This document shows positions 17,486 to 24,890 of a DNA stretch of 37,607 nucleotides, in pieces. Location of the stretch: positions 1-37,607 of the forward strand of contig JAPLIC010000057.1 in assembly GCA_026389315.1 (NCBI GenBank), written 5' to 3'. The notes beneath the pieces were generated by a model. That model worked only from the letters and a program-made list of their open reading frames with translations, did not search any database and had not been told where the DNA came from. This stretch comes from Cyanobacteriota bacterium (GTDB taxonomy: Bacteria > Cyanobacteriota > Cyanobacteriia > PCC-6307 > Cyanobiaceae). A program made the translations under genes and the position numbers. The first letter of the stretch is position 1, and the number at the start of each line of letters is the position of its first letter.

Positions 17486-18697
17486 ATGGCCAACGACTGG
17501 ACCACCAGGCTGGGCAGGTGGGTAGAAGCGGGTCTGGTGGACCCCAGCACCGCCGAGGCCATTCACCGCTGGGAAGCCCTGAATAGCCCACCGCTTGCGG
17601 GGATGGGCAGCGCCCGGCTGCGCACTCCGGTGGCCCTCGCGCTTGTCCTGGGGGCGGGACTGCTGGCGGCGGGACTGCTGCTCTTCGTTTCGGCCCACTG
17701 GGCGGGGCTGGGCCCCAGCAGCCGCTTCGCTCTGCTGCTGGCTGTGGTGCTGGGCTGCCACGGGGCCGGCGCCCTGGCAGCTGCTCGCTTCGCCGCCCTG
17801 GCCCCGGCCCTGCATGGGGTCGGCACGGTGGCCCTTGGGGGCGGCCTGTACCTGGCCGGCCAGACCTTCCACCTGGATGCCCTCTGGCCCGAAGGACTGC
17901 TGCTGTGGGCCCTGGGCGCGGGCTTTGGCTGGCTGCTGCTGGGCCAATGGCCCCAACTGGCCCTACTGGCCCTGCTGGCCCCCGGCTGGCTGCTGGCCGC
18001 CTGGCTGCGCCTCTGTGACCAGATGCGCTCCAGCACCAGCGGCCTGGGCGACGGACCGGCCCTGATCCCGGCGGCCGGCCTGGTGCTGCTCAGCCTCACC
18101 TATCTCTCGGCCCCCAGCGGCCCCCAGCGCACGGGGGGCACGGGCCGGCGGGTACTGCTCTGGATCGGCGGCCTGGCCCTGGCCCCCGCCGCCCTGGTTT
18201 GGGCCCTGATGCCCAGCCTCACCGCTGGGGCCCCTGCGTTGCCCCCCAGCCTGAGCGCCTGTGGCTGGGCCGTGGCCCTCGGGGCCCCCTTGATCCTGGC
18301 CTGGGCCCTGGGGCAGCGCCGCTTGCTGGTGGTGGGAGTGGGCGCCGCTTGGCTGCTGGCGGGCCTGGGCCTCGGCCGCTGGGCCCAAACCCTGAGCGTT
18401 CCCGAGGCCCTGGCGGCGGCGGGGCCTGCGGCGGCCGTCGGCCAGGCGCTGGTGCATCTCTGGTGGTTGCTGGGGGGGCTGCTGCTGGCCCTGTGGGGCT
18501 CCAGCAGCGGGCGGGCCGAGCGGGTCAACTTCGGGGCGGCCACCATGGCCGTGACCCTGTTGGTTTATTACTTCAGCTCCGTCTTCTCCCAACTGGATCG
18601 GGCCGTGGGCCTGCTGGGTCTGGGGCTGCTCTTTCTGGCTGGCGGCTGGGGGCTGGAGCGCCTGCGTCGGCGCCTGTTGGCGGCCCCCCGCCCATGA
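17486..18697 (+). CDS. DUF2157 polytopic membrane protein
   Basis: A 403-residue membrane protein. The soluble N-terminus WTTRLGRWVEAGLVDPSTAEAI is the recognisable DUF2157 start, followed by about ten to twelve Leu/Ala/Gly-rich membrane helices. DUF2157 has no proven function; it is often encoded beside a GDYXXLXY-domain protein, as here. The ATG at 17486 is well placed, with a CCTAGG box 10-15 bp ahead that is too close to be its promoter. Its stop overlaps the next start as ATGA (18694-18697), so translation is probably coupled. The two products are likely partners in the membrane, which is inference from arrangement. Confidence 0.88.
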   Translation: MANDWTTRLGRWVEAGLVDPSTAEAIHRWEALNSPPLAGMGSARLRTPVALALVLGAGLLAAGLLLFVSAHWAGLGPSSRFALLLAVVLGCHGAGALAAARFAALAPALHGVGTVALGGGLYLAGQTFHLDALWPEGLLLWALGAGFGWLLLGQWPQLALLALLAPGWLLAAWLRLCDQMRSSTSGLGDGPALIPAAGLVLLSLTYLSAPSGPQRTGGTGRRVLLWIGGLALAPAALVWALMPSLTAGAPALPPSLSACGWAVALGAPLILAWALGQRRLLVVGVGAAWLLAGLGLGRWAQTLSVPEALAAAGPAAAVGQALVHLWWLLGGLLLALWGSSSGRAERVNFGAATMAVTLLVYYFSSVFSQLDRAVGLLGLGLLFLAGGWGLERLRRRLLAAPRP

Positions 18698-19230
18698 CAC
18701 TGCCGACGATGACGCGCCACACCGCCAGGCCCGGTCGCTCTTCTCAAGGGCGACGCGGCCTGCTGTTGGGGGCTGTGCAGGGGTTGCTGCTGCTGAGCCT
18801 GACGGGCACTTTGGTGCTGCAGCGCTGGCAGCGGCCCCGGGCCTGGGGAGTGGTCACCCCGCTTGATCCCCAGCTACCCATTCGCGGCCGCTATCTGGAG
18901 TTGCAGCTCGCGGTACCCGCCCCCGATCTGGCTGCCCAGGGCACCATTCCGATCCGGCTGGTGGCCCTGGGCGGAAGGCTGTTGGCCCGAGCCGCCCAGC
19001 AACCGGGCGACAGCGATGTGCTGCTTGCCCGGGTGGAGCCGGGTCCCCGGGGCATGGAGGCGGTGCTGCTGGAACCCCTGGCCTTCTTTCTGCCCCAGGC
19101 TGCCGCCGATCCCAGCCAAGGGCCAGGGCAGGCTCCTTTATGGGTGGAAGTCACCCTGCCGCAACGGGGAGCACCCCGGCCGATCCGGCTGGGCCGCCAA
19201 CGCAAGGGCGCCATGGTGCCGCTGCCTTAG
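18694..19230 (+). CDS. GDYXXLXY-domain membrane protein
   Basis: A 178-residue protein with one N-terminal membrane helix (LLLGAVQGLLLLSLTGTLVL, about residues 23-42) and an extracytoplasmic beta-rich domain. The motif GRYLELQL occupies the position of GDYXXLXY that names the family, here with Arg for Asp. The start is the ATG at 18694, overlapping the upstream TGA by the ATGA arrangement; a much longer open frame upstream is a shadow of DUF2157. Pairing with DUF2157 or DUF4401 is typical of this family. It ends 4 bp into the convergent J-domain gene. No biochemical activity is known. Confidence 0.85.
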   Translation: MTLPTMTRHTARPGRSSQGRRGLLLGAVQGLLLLSLTGTLVLQRWQRPRAWGVVTPLDPQLPIRGRYLELQLAVPAPDLAAQGTIPIRLVALGGRLLARAAQQPGDSDVLLARVEPGPRGMEAVLLEPLAFFLPQAAADPSQGPGQAPLWVEVTLPQRGAPRPIRLGRQRKGAMVPLP

Positions 19231-20486
19231 GCGATCAGTCGTTGGTAGGCGTCGTTGACAAGCCGGAAGGATTCGGCATCACCGCCCATGTCCGGGTGGT
19301 GTTGCTTGACCAGGCGCCTGTGGGCGGCCTTGATGGCGGCGCGGGAGGCCCCCCAGGCCAGCCCGAGGGTCTCAAGGGCGGCCAGCTGGCGGCGATCGTC
19401 GCCACTGCCGCTGGGGGGCGGAGTGTCGGTGCTGCGCCGGGACCCGCCCGCGGACTTCGCCTGGCCCGAATCGGCTTGGGCGGAGCCGGAACCGGGCTGG
19501 CCAGCCGCACCTGCCCCTGTGGGGCCTGCTCCTGTGGGGCCTGCCCCTCTGGGGCCTGCCCCTGCAGCCTCGGTTGCGGTGCGCTCCCGCCCCGACCCCG
19601 TGGTGCGGCGGCGGTTGGCATCGGCCCCGGTGACGGGGCCCGAGGGCGCTGCCTGGCTCGCTCCCCGGCTGGCGCCGCCGCTGGCAGCTCGGCGGCTGCG
19701 GCCAGGACCCCAGGGGTCCCGGGCTCTTTCCTGGGGCTGGGCCCGGTCTTGATCGCGGTCTTGCTGCCGCTCCCGGGGGGCCTGCTGGCGGGGGGGGTGT
19801 TGGGTCCAGGAGCGCTGGGTCTGGGCGGCATCGGCCTCGACCTCCAGGACACCGATGGCCTCGATCAATAACTCGACCACCGTCAGGGGCTCATGGTCGA
19901 GGCGGGCGGGGGCGGCGGGGCCCAGCATGGCGAAGGCGGCCCGCACCGCCAGACGGGCCTTGCTGGAGGGTCCCTGCAGGGCGCCGCGCAGATGCTCCCC
20001 CAGGCCGGGCCAGCGGCGCTGGAGTTGCTGATCAAAGGCGGCGGCGGTGTCGGCCGGAGCCCCCAGCAGCTGGTCGATGAGCCCCTTGAGCCCCCGACCC
20101 GGGGCCGAAGCCCGGCCCTGGGGACTGTGCCAGGCGATCGCACCCACCCGCAGCTGGTGCCAGCGGCGATGGCGGGTCATGGCCTCTCCCCAGCGCCGCA
20201 CCTGGTCCGCCGTGATGGCCGGGGTGGAGTTGGCGGCGGCGGGAGAAGGAGCGGGGGCGGGGGCGGGAGCCGGGGCCGCCCCGCTGGTGACGGGCGAGCG
20301 ACGGCTCCAGGCCTCGGCGGCAGGGGGACGGCTTTCGCGGCGATCGAGCTGCTGGCGCAGCCGCAGCACCTCCTGCCGCAGCAGGTAATTTTCGGCCTGC
20401 AGGGCATCGCTGTTGCTGGTGATCCGGGGACCGGCGGCATGGGATCGCACCCAGGTTCGACGCTCACCGCCCATGCCCATCGCCAT
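19227..20486 (-). CDS. J-domain protein with C-terminal J domain
   Basis: A 419-residue cytoplasmic protein whose J domain sits at the extreme C-terminus. ALETLGLAWGASRAAIKAAHRRL leads to the HPD motif in KQHHPDMGGDAESFRLVNDAYQ, so it should stimulate an Hsp70 (DnaK) partner. The N-terminus has a short coiled coil (DALQAENYLLRQEVLRLRQQL). A central globular segment (about 95-235) is followed by a long Gly/Pro/Arg/Ala linker with a 15-bp repeat encoding GAGPT units. It has no zinc-finger or client-binding domains, so it is not DnaJ itself. The ATG at 20486 is chosen; the frame extends to 20528, and ATG 20480 is also possible. Confidence 0.87.
   Translation of the reverse strand: MAMGMGGERRTWVRSHAAGPRITSNSDALQAENYLLRQEVLRLRQQLDRRESRPPAAEAWSRRSPVTSGAAPAPAPAPAPSPAAANSTPAITADQVRRWGEAMTRHRRWHQLRVGAIAWHSPQGRASAPGRGLKGLIDQLLGAPADTAAAFDQQLQRRWPGLGEHLRGALQGPSSKARLAVRAAFAMLGPAAPARLDHEPLTVVELLIEAIGVLEVEADAAQTQRSWTQHPPRQQAPRERQQDRDQDRAQPQERARDPWGPGRSRRAASGGASRGASQAAPSGPVTGADANRRRTTGSGRERTATEAAGAGPRGAGPTGAGPTGAGAAGQPGSGSAQADSGQAKSAGGSRRSTDTPPPSGSGDDRRQLAALETLGLAWGASRAAIKAAHRRLVKQHHPDMGGDAESFRLVNDAYQRLIA
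19510..19565 (-). repeat. 15-bp tandem repeat, 3.7 copies, in J-domain gene linker
   Basis: Three full and one partial copy of a 15-bp unit (plus strand CCTGCCCCTGTGGGG with one-base variants). On the coding strand it encodes Gly-Ala-Gly-Pro-Thr units in the flexible linker before the J domain. Confidence 0.85.
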
Positions 20487-20664
20487 GACGATCCCGATCC
20501 CTCCTGATGGGCAAAATTGTTGCGGCAAAGGGAGCTAACCGTGGCCCCGGATCACCGCACCCGCACGGTGCAGAGCACCGACCCCAAAGCCAAATCAGGG
20601 GCGAATCCGCCCTGGGAACCAGGGGCGAACCGGCCTAGGGTTTTCTCAGTTCGAGAGAGATGAG

Positions 20665-20946
20665 ATGGCCAGCTTCACCCAAGACGCCACCCAGGCCGGC
20701 AGCCAAGCCGGCACCACCGAATGTCATGTCGCACTGAGCGATTCGGAAGACTCGGTGGATGGGCTGCATCGCGTCAAGATCATGGCCGAATCCAATCCGG
20801 TCTTTGCGATGGCCCTGCGAAGCACTGACACGACCGAAGCGGCCGCCCAACTGGCCCAGGCCCATGGCATCGTCGTGAGTCCCGAAGCCCTCTGGCGCCA
20901 CCGGGGCACCCTGACCGAAGCCGGGCTGCCCACCTGGAGGGGCTAG
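20665..20946 (+). CDS. Nif11-like small protein
   Basis: A 93-residue soluble protein. The C-terminal half, HGIVVSPEALWRHRG preceded by TEAAAQLAQA, follows the pattern of Nif11-type domains (helix, then hGhxhsxexL), which in cyanobacteria occur as leaders of peptide natural products and as stand-alone proteins. There is no Gly-Gly leader cleavage site, Cys-rich core or modification enzyme nearby, so a natural-product precursor role is not supported. The final PTWRG is unusual. A TAGGGT box lies 24 bp before the ATG. The stop overlaps the convergent carotenoid oxygenase by 4 bp. Confidence 0.78.
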   Translation: MASFTQDATQAGSQAGTTECHVALSDSEDSVDGLHRVKIMAESNPVFAMALRSTDTTEAAAQLAQAHGIVVSPEALWRHRGTLTEAGLPTWRG

Positions 20947-22505
20947 GCCTGGCTCCAACTGCCATGGAGGCCGTAGGGCATCGCCAGCGGCAGCTCCACC
21001 AGGGCCACCTCCGCCATTGAGGCGGCATCCAGGATCACCAGATCACTGCCGCTGCGTTCACCGTTCCAGACCACTGCCAGCAGCCAGCCGTCGTCCTCGG
21101 CGCTGGCGCCGGGGCGGGGCACCATCAACGGCTCACTGACGAAGCCATGGGGGGCGGCGCTCCAGACCCGCCGCTCGCCGCTGCGCAGGTCGAGTTTCTT
21201 GAAGGCCTGCAGGGGGTCGTTGCCGGCTTCGCGCTCGGCGACGGCCATCCAGGCATAGCGGGCGGCCAGGCCCTGCTGGCTGGGATTGACCATGGCGAAT
21301 TCACAGCAGCGCTCACTGAGGCGCTCGCTGCTCACGGTGCCGGCCGCCAGGTTGAGGCGGCAGCGTTCCAGCAGGCCGGCGGGGATGAGGTCGAAATCGA
21401 CGGTGCGATAGTCCGTCTCGGGATCAATGGAGGGAAAGTCGGCGTAGTAAATGCTCTCCACAACCACCTCTTCGCCCTCCTGGTAGGCATTGAGGTGGTG
21501 GAAGACAAAACCTTCGGGTGCATCGAGCACCCGGGGCGCCTCGCCGGCGTGGGCGCCACTGTCCCGGGGTACCAGCCAGAAGCGGGCCTGGCCGCCGGGC
21601 TTGGAGCGCAGACACTGGGCGGCCCCTTTTAGCCCCAGGGCAAAGGGGAGGGGGTTGAAGGCGATGGCGTTCTGCAAAAAGATCGCCCAATCAGGGGTGA
21701 TGGCGAAGTCGTGAAGAAAGGCAAAGCCGTTGAAGCTGTCGCTGCGTTCGCTGAGCAGCTGGCCGGCCTTAGGGCCATCTGTGGCGAACTCCATCAGGCG
21801 GATGGTGCTGCGCGGGCCGCTCTTGACGCCGAAGCTGACCATGCGGGGGGCGCCGTGGTGACCGGGATCAAAGCGGGGGTGGGCACTGAAGGCCTCACCG
21901 GGCTTGAGAACCCCATCCAGCAAAGTAATGCCCCTGGTTTCGAGGCTGTCGGGATCGAGGGCGTGGGGCGAACTGGCTTCCCAAAGCGCCAAGAGGTTGT
22001 CGCCCAGGCGCACCACATGGGTGTTGGCGATGTTTTTGAGCCGCAGGTCAAAGGCGTTGGCCAGGGGGCCGCCGGGCTTCTGGGTGCCGAAAACTCCGCG
22101 GTAGAGATAACGACCGGCCCCTTCCTCCGCCTGCCAGCCCTCGGTGCGCACGAAACGATTGCTGAGGCCCAGGCCACCGCCCTCGAAGCGCAGGGCGGTG
22201 ATCATGCCGTCGCCATCAAAGGGGTGATGGACCCAATGGCCGGCGCGCTCCAGGCGGCCGGGCCCATTGCGATACAGGGTGCCGTTGAGGGCCGCCGGAA
22301 TGGTGCCCCGTGTCGCCTGCAGGGGCACCGCCGTCAGCTCAAGGTCCACATTGCGAAAAGCACTGGCCCATTGGGCGCGCTCGAAACGCAGGCCCTGGCT
22401 AGAGCCTTCCCGCGGAGAGGCCAGCGGGACAGTCGCTGCATCCCTGGCGGAATCAGTGGTGGCTTGGGATGCTGCAGCCGGGATACGGTCAGGGGTGAGG
22501 GTCAT
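20943..22505 (-). CDS. carotenoid cleavage oxygenase (RPE65/CCD family)
   Basis: A 520-residue non-heme iron oxygenase that cleaves carotenoids or apocarotenoids to aldehydes such as retinal. The four iron-binding histidines are visible: His209 in AHPRFDP, His265 in LHDFAIT, His336 in FHHLNAY and His514 in YGLHGSW. LNGTLYRNGPG and HPFDGDGM near the N-terminus are family signatures. The start is ATG 22505 (MTLTPDRIP); the frame extends to 22538 but the added residues look random. It is soluble, perhaps membrane-associated. Whether it is a 15,15' apocarotenal oxygenase or a 9,10 cleaving enzyme cannot be read from motifs. No retinal protein gene is in the window. Confidence 0.96.
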   Translation of the reverse strand: MTLTPDRIPAAASQATTDSARDAATVPLASPREGSSQGLRFERAQWASAFRNVDLELTAVPLQATRGTIPAALNGTLYRNGPGRLERAGHWVHHPFDGDGMITALRFEGGGLGLSNRFVRTEGWQAEEGAGRYLYRGVFGTQKPGGPLANAFDLRLKNIANTHVVRLGDNLLALWEASSPHALDPDSLETRGITLLDGVLKPGEAFSAHPRFDPGHHGAPRMVSFGVKSGPRSTIRLMEFATDGPKAGQLLSERSDSFNGFAFLHDFAITPDWAIFLQNAIAFNPLPFALGLKGAAQCLRSKPGGQARFWLVPRDSGAHAGEAPRVLDAPEGFVFHHLNAYQEGEEVVVESIYYADFPSIDPETDYRTVDFDLIPAGLLERCRLNLAAGTVSSERLSERCCEFAMVNPSQQGLAARYAWMAVAEREAGNDPLQAFKKLDLRSGERRVWSAAPHGFVSEPLMVPRPGASAEDDGWLLAVVWNGERSGSDLVILDAASMAEVALVELPLAMPYGLHGSWSQA

Positions 22506-22598
22506 CGTTACGCAAAACGGCGGGGGCCGCGCGGCCACGGCATTGCCATCATCGCGTAACGGAGTGTGAAGCTGCGGGCGTGAACCCGCCCGGCACCC

Positions 22599-22784
22599 TT
22601 AGCGATTGCAGGGAGCTTCGGCGGGCAGGCAGGGGGGTTGGGACCGCTGACAGGGGGCCTCGAGCCGAGTCGAGTCCGGGCAGGGGGGGAAGGCTGCCGC
22701 CCGGGCTGGGGCGCCGATCAGGCAAAACGCCGCACCAGCGGTGGCGCTAGCGAGCAGAAGCAAACGGCCGGTGGGCTGTTTCAT
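22599..22784 (-). CDS. small secreted cysteine-containing protein
   Basis: A 61-residue product with a clear signal peptide (MKQPTGRLLLLASATAGAAF, then CLIGAPARAAA with cleavage after the ARAAA stretch). The mature part is only about 25 residues and has four cysteines in a repeated PC/CxxxxPPC pattern, ending EAPCNR. This could be two disulfides in a tiny folded peptide. I do not recognise a family. The ATG at 22784 is preferred over the longer open frame to 22994 because the signal starts there; no good ribosome-binding site is visible. It lies between the carotenoid oxygenase and yajQ on the same strand. Confidence 0.6.
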   Translation of the reverse strand: MKQPTGRLLLLASATAGAAFCLIGAPARAAAFPPCPDSTRLEAPCQRSQPPCLPAEAPCNR

Positions 22785-22990
22785 GGTGAGGGCTGGAAGC
22801 TGATTCCAACTTAGCCGAGCCGAAAGAACTTTGATACGGACATTGATCATGGCCAGAAGCCAGATTCCCTGACCCAGGGACGACGGTGCCACCGCCAAGG
22901 CCGCAGCCAAGCCTTGGGGACGAATTGGGGCGACCAGGCGGCAGCACCAAACCCGGGCCCTGGCGCCGCCCTGAGCCCACCAGCCCGAAC

Positions 22991-23482
22991 TCAACGGTAA
23001 TTTTCAAACTGCAACGACACTTCCAGATCTTCGGCCTTAAGCAACTGAATCACCTGTTGCAGGTCGTCCTTGTTTTTGCCGGTGACCCGCAGGCTGTCGC
23101 CCTGGATGGCCACGGTCACTTTTTTAATGTTGTCGCGCACCTGTTTGGAGAGCTTTTTAGCCAGCTCCTGGCTCAGGCCTCTGCGCAGCTTCACCACCTG
23201 CTGCACCCGGTTGCCCCCCACCGGCTCGGCATTCTGCAGATCAAAGATCTTCAGCGACAGGTTGCGCTTGGTGGCCTTTTGCCGCAGCACATCCAACACC
23301 GCCTCCAGGGTCATGTCGCTGGCGGTGGTGATGGTGATGGCGTCCTCCTGCAGGTCGATCTCGGTGTTGCTGTCCTTGAGGTCGTAGCGCTGCACCAATT
23401 CTCGCCGTAGCTGGTCGAGGGCATTGACCAGCTCCTGGCGGTCGAAATCAGAAACCACATCAAAACTGTAGCTATCAGCCAT
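22991..23482 (-). CDS. yajQ: YajQ-family nucleotide-binding protein
   Basis: A 163-residue cytoplasmic protein of the UPF0234/YajQ family, shown in other bacteria to bind cyclic di-GMP and act as an effector. The start MADSYSFDVVSDFDRQELVNAL and the end SLQFENYR are near-invariant family signatures, with RRGLSQELAKKLSKQVRDN in the second half. The length is normal and the ATG at 23482 is unambiguous. It is divergent from the MAPEG gene with a 78-bp gap. Whether it signals through cyclic di-GMP in this cyanobacterium is not established by sequence. Confidence 0.96.
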   Translation of the reverse strand: MADSYSFDVVSDFDRQELVNALDQLRRELVQRYDLKDSNTEIDLQEDAITITTASDMTLEAVLDVLRQKATKRNLSLKIFDLQNAEPVGGNRVQQVVKLRRGLSQELAKKLSKQVRDNIKKVTVAIQGDSLRVTGKNKDDLQQVIQLLKAEDLEVSLQFENYR

Positions 23483-23560
23483 GGCCTGGAACTCTCGATA
23501 CGGCGCTACCGCAGCCTAGAAAAGAGCTTGACCCCCACTTGATGCTGCAGCGCCGCACCC

Positions 23561-23992
23561 ATGGCCCATCCCGCCTTCGCCTGGTCCCTGGTCCTTTCGG
23601 CGGGGGTGGTGCTTGCCAGCCTGATCCCCCTGGGGGCCGCCCGTTCCCAGGCGGATTTCGTACCAGCCGACCTGGCGGCGCCCCGGGCCATGTTTGAGCG
23701 ACTGCCGGCCTGGGGCAAACGGGCCAATTGGGCCCACCAGAACAGTTTTGAGGCCTTTGGCCTGCATGCGCCCGCCTGCTTGCTGGCCCTGATCGCCGCC
23801 GCCGCCGGCTCACCCACCGCCGCCTTGGCGGTAGCCGCTGCCTGGCTGCACCCTTTGCTGCGGCTCGGCTACATCGGGGCCTACATCGCCAACCTGCCCC
23901 CCTTGCGCAGTCTCTGCTGGGCCGCGGCTGTCCTCTGCACGGCGATTCTTTACAGCGAAGGTCTGCGGGGGCTGCTGGCCAGCCAAGGATGA
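23561..23992 (+). CDS. MAPEG-family membrane protein
   Basis: A 143-residue protein with four membrane helices. The loop KRANWAHQNSFEAFGLHAPA after the first helix and GYIGAYIANLPPLRSLCW before the last are typical of bacterial MAPEG proteins, the superfamily of microsomal glutathione transferases. In cyanobacteria the reaction and substrate are not defined. The ATG at 23561 gives MAHPAFAWSLVL, which enters the first helix directly. A CCTAGAAA box lies about 47 bp upstream. A hairpin near 24081 could end its transcript. Confidence 0.9.
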   Translation: MAHPAFAWSLVLSAGVVLASLIPLGAARSQADFVPADLAAPRAMFERLPAWGKRANWAHQNSFEAFGLHAPACLLALIAAAAGSPTAALAVAAAWLHPLLRLGYIGAYIANLPPLRSLCWAAAVLCTAILYSEGLRGLLASQG

Positions 23993-24080
23993 CTCCGGTA
24001 GCTGAACCAGCAGCTGCCGCAGGCCGCCTTGCTGGATACTTGCCCCGATCCCTTGCCCTATTCCCCTGACTGCATCGGCC

Positions 24081-24098
24081 ACCCCCATTCTTGGGGGT
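24081..24098. terminator. hairpin between MAPEG gene and glycosyltransferase remnant
   Basis: ACCCCCA-TTCT-TGGGGGT forms a perfect 7-bp stem, followed by TT. It lies 89 bp after the MAPEG stop and beyond the 3' end of the opposite-strand remnant, so it may stop transcription from both sides. Confidence 0.5.
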
Positions 24099-24222
24099 TT
24101 GATGGAAGCCATTGGGCAGGATTAGATTGGAAATCCTAACTTCGATCGTCGTTGGTAGGTTTCTTGATCGATTGCAAAAACGATTCGGCGTGCATCAACA
24201 AGGCGGCGGCGGGCTCGCCGGC

Positions 24223-24726
24223 TTAGGCAGGGTGTTCGTGGCTGAAGATTTGCAGGTCGATGGATTTAGAGCGCCCCAGTTGCTGGACCACAGCTATGGC
24301 TTCGTTGTCACACCAAAGGGAGTGATGATAGGGATGGTAAACATAATTAAATCTTTTATAGTAGCCGCGGTCCATAATCGACATGGTTGGCAGTACTTTA
24401 TTGACGCGCCCATCGGGAAAATGGATGAATCGATCACTCTTTCCTTGAAAGGCTTTAATAATATCAGCATCAAATCCCTGTTTAATGAATCGCATGTCGT
24501 CCGACATGTTCACGACACTATCACCGCTCCAGCCAGCCATCCCCCTGTGGATCGCATGGACCTTGGAGCTGGATAGGCCAGGGTTGACCTTGATCTGGTC
24601 TGATTGCAGAATATTAGTCAGCTGGTGCGAGGTCAATGTGGTTAAATCATCGTCGTCGATCGCAAGACTTATGGTATAATTTTTATTGGAGGGTAAACCG
24701 ATAATTTTGCCTATCGCTTCCGCCAT
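24223..24726 (-). pseudogene. glycosyltransferase remnant (GT-A type)
   Basis: A truncated gene on the minus strand, clearly AT-richer than its surroundings. The product contains MSDDMRFIKQGFD, HFPDGRVNKVLPTMSIM, YYKRFNYVYHP and SLWCDNEA, then IFSHEHPA, the order seen in bacterial and phage GT-A glycosyltransferases. The first ATG is at 24726, but the same frame reads upstream through EILIYYNFAARNRLQK, which looks like the first beta strand of the fold, back to a stop with no start codon. After the TAA at 24223 the frame continues with ALLMHAESFLQSIKK, also family-like. Both ends are therefore damaged, and it is likely a non-functional horizontally acquired fragment. Confidence 0.7.
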
Positions 24727-24890
24727 TTTTTGCAGACGATTTCTGGCAGCAAAGTTATAGTAGATTAATATTTCTGGCTCTAAATTTAGCTCATTTTGCC
24801 AGTCCTCTTATCACAATTGTAATATTTGTAACAACTGCAACAGTACGCACAAAATGCTACATTTAATCCGTCAACAAATTTTCTTACGGC

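Noticed and set aside
24112..24576. A plus-strand frame of 154 codons
   Set aside because: It runs antisense to the glycosyltransferase-like remnant, whose motifs are specific, and has no recognisable product.
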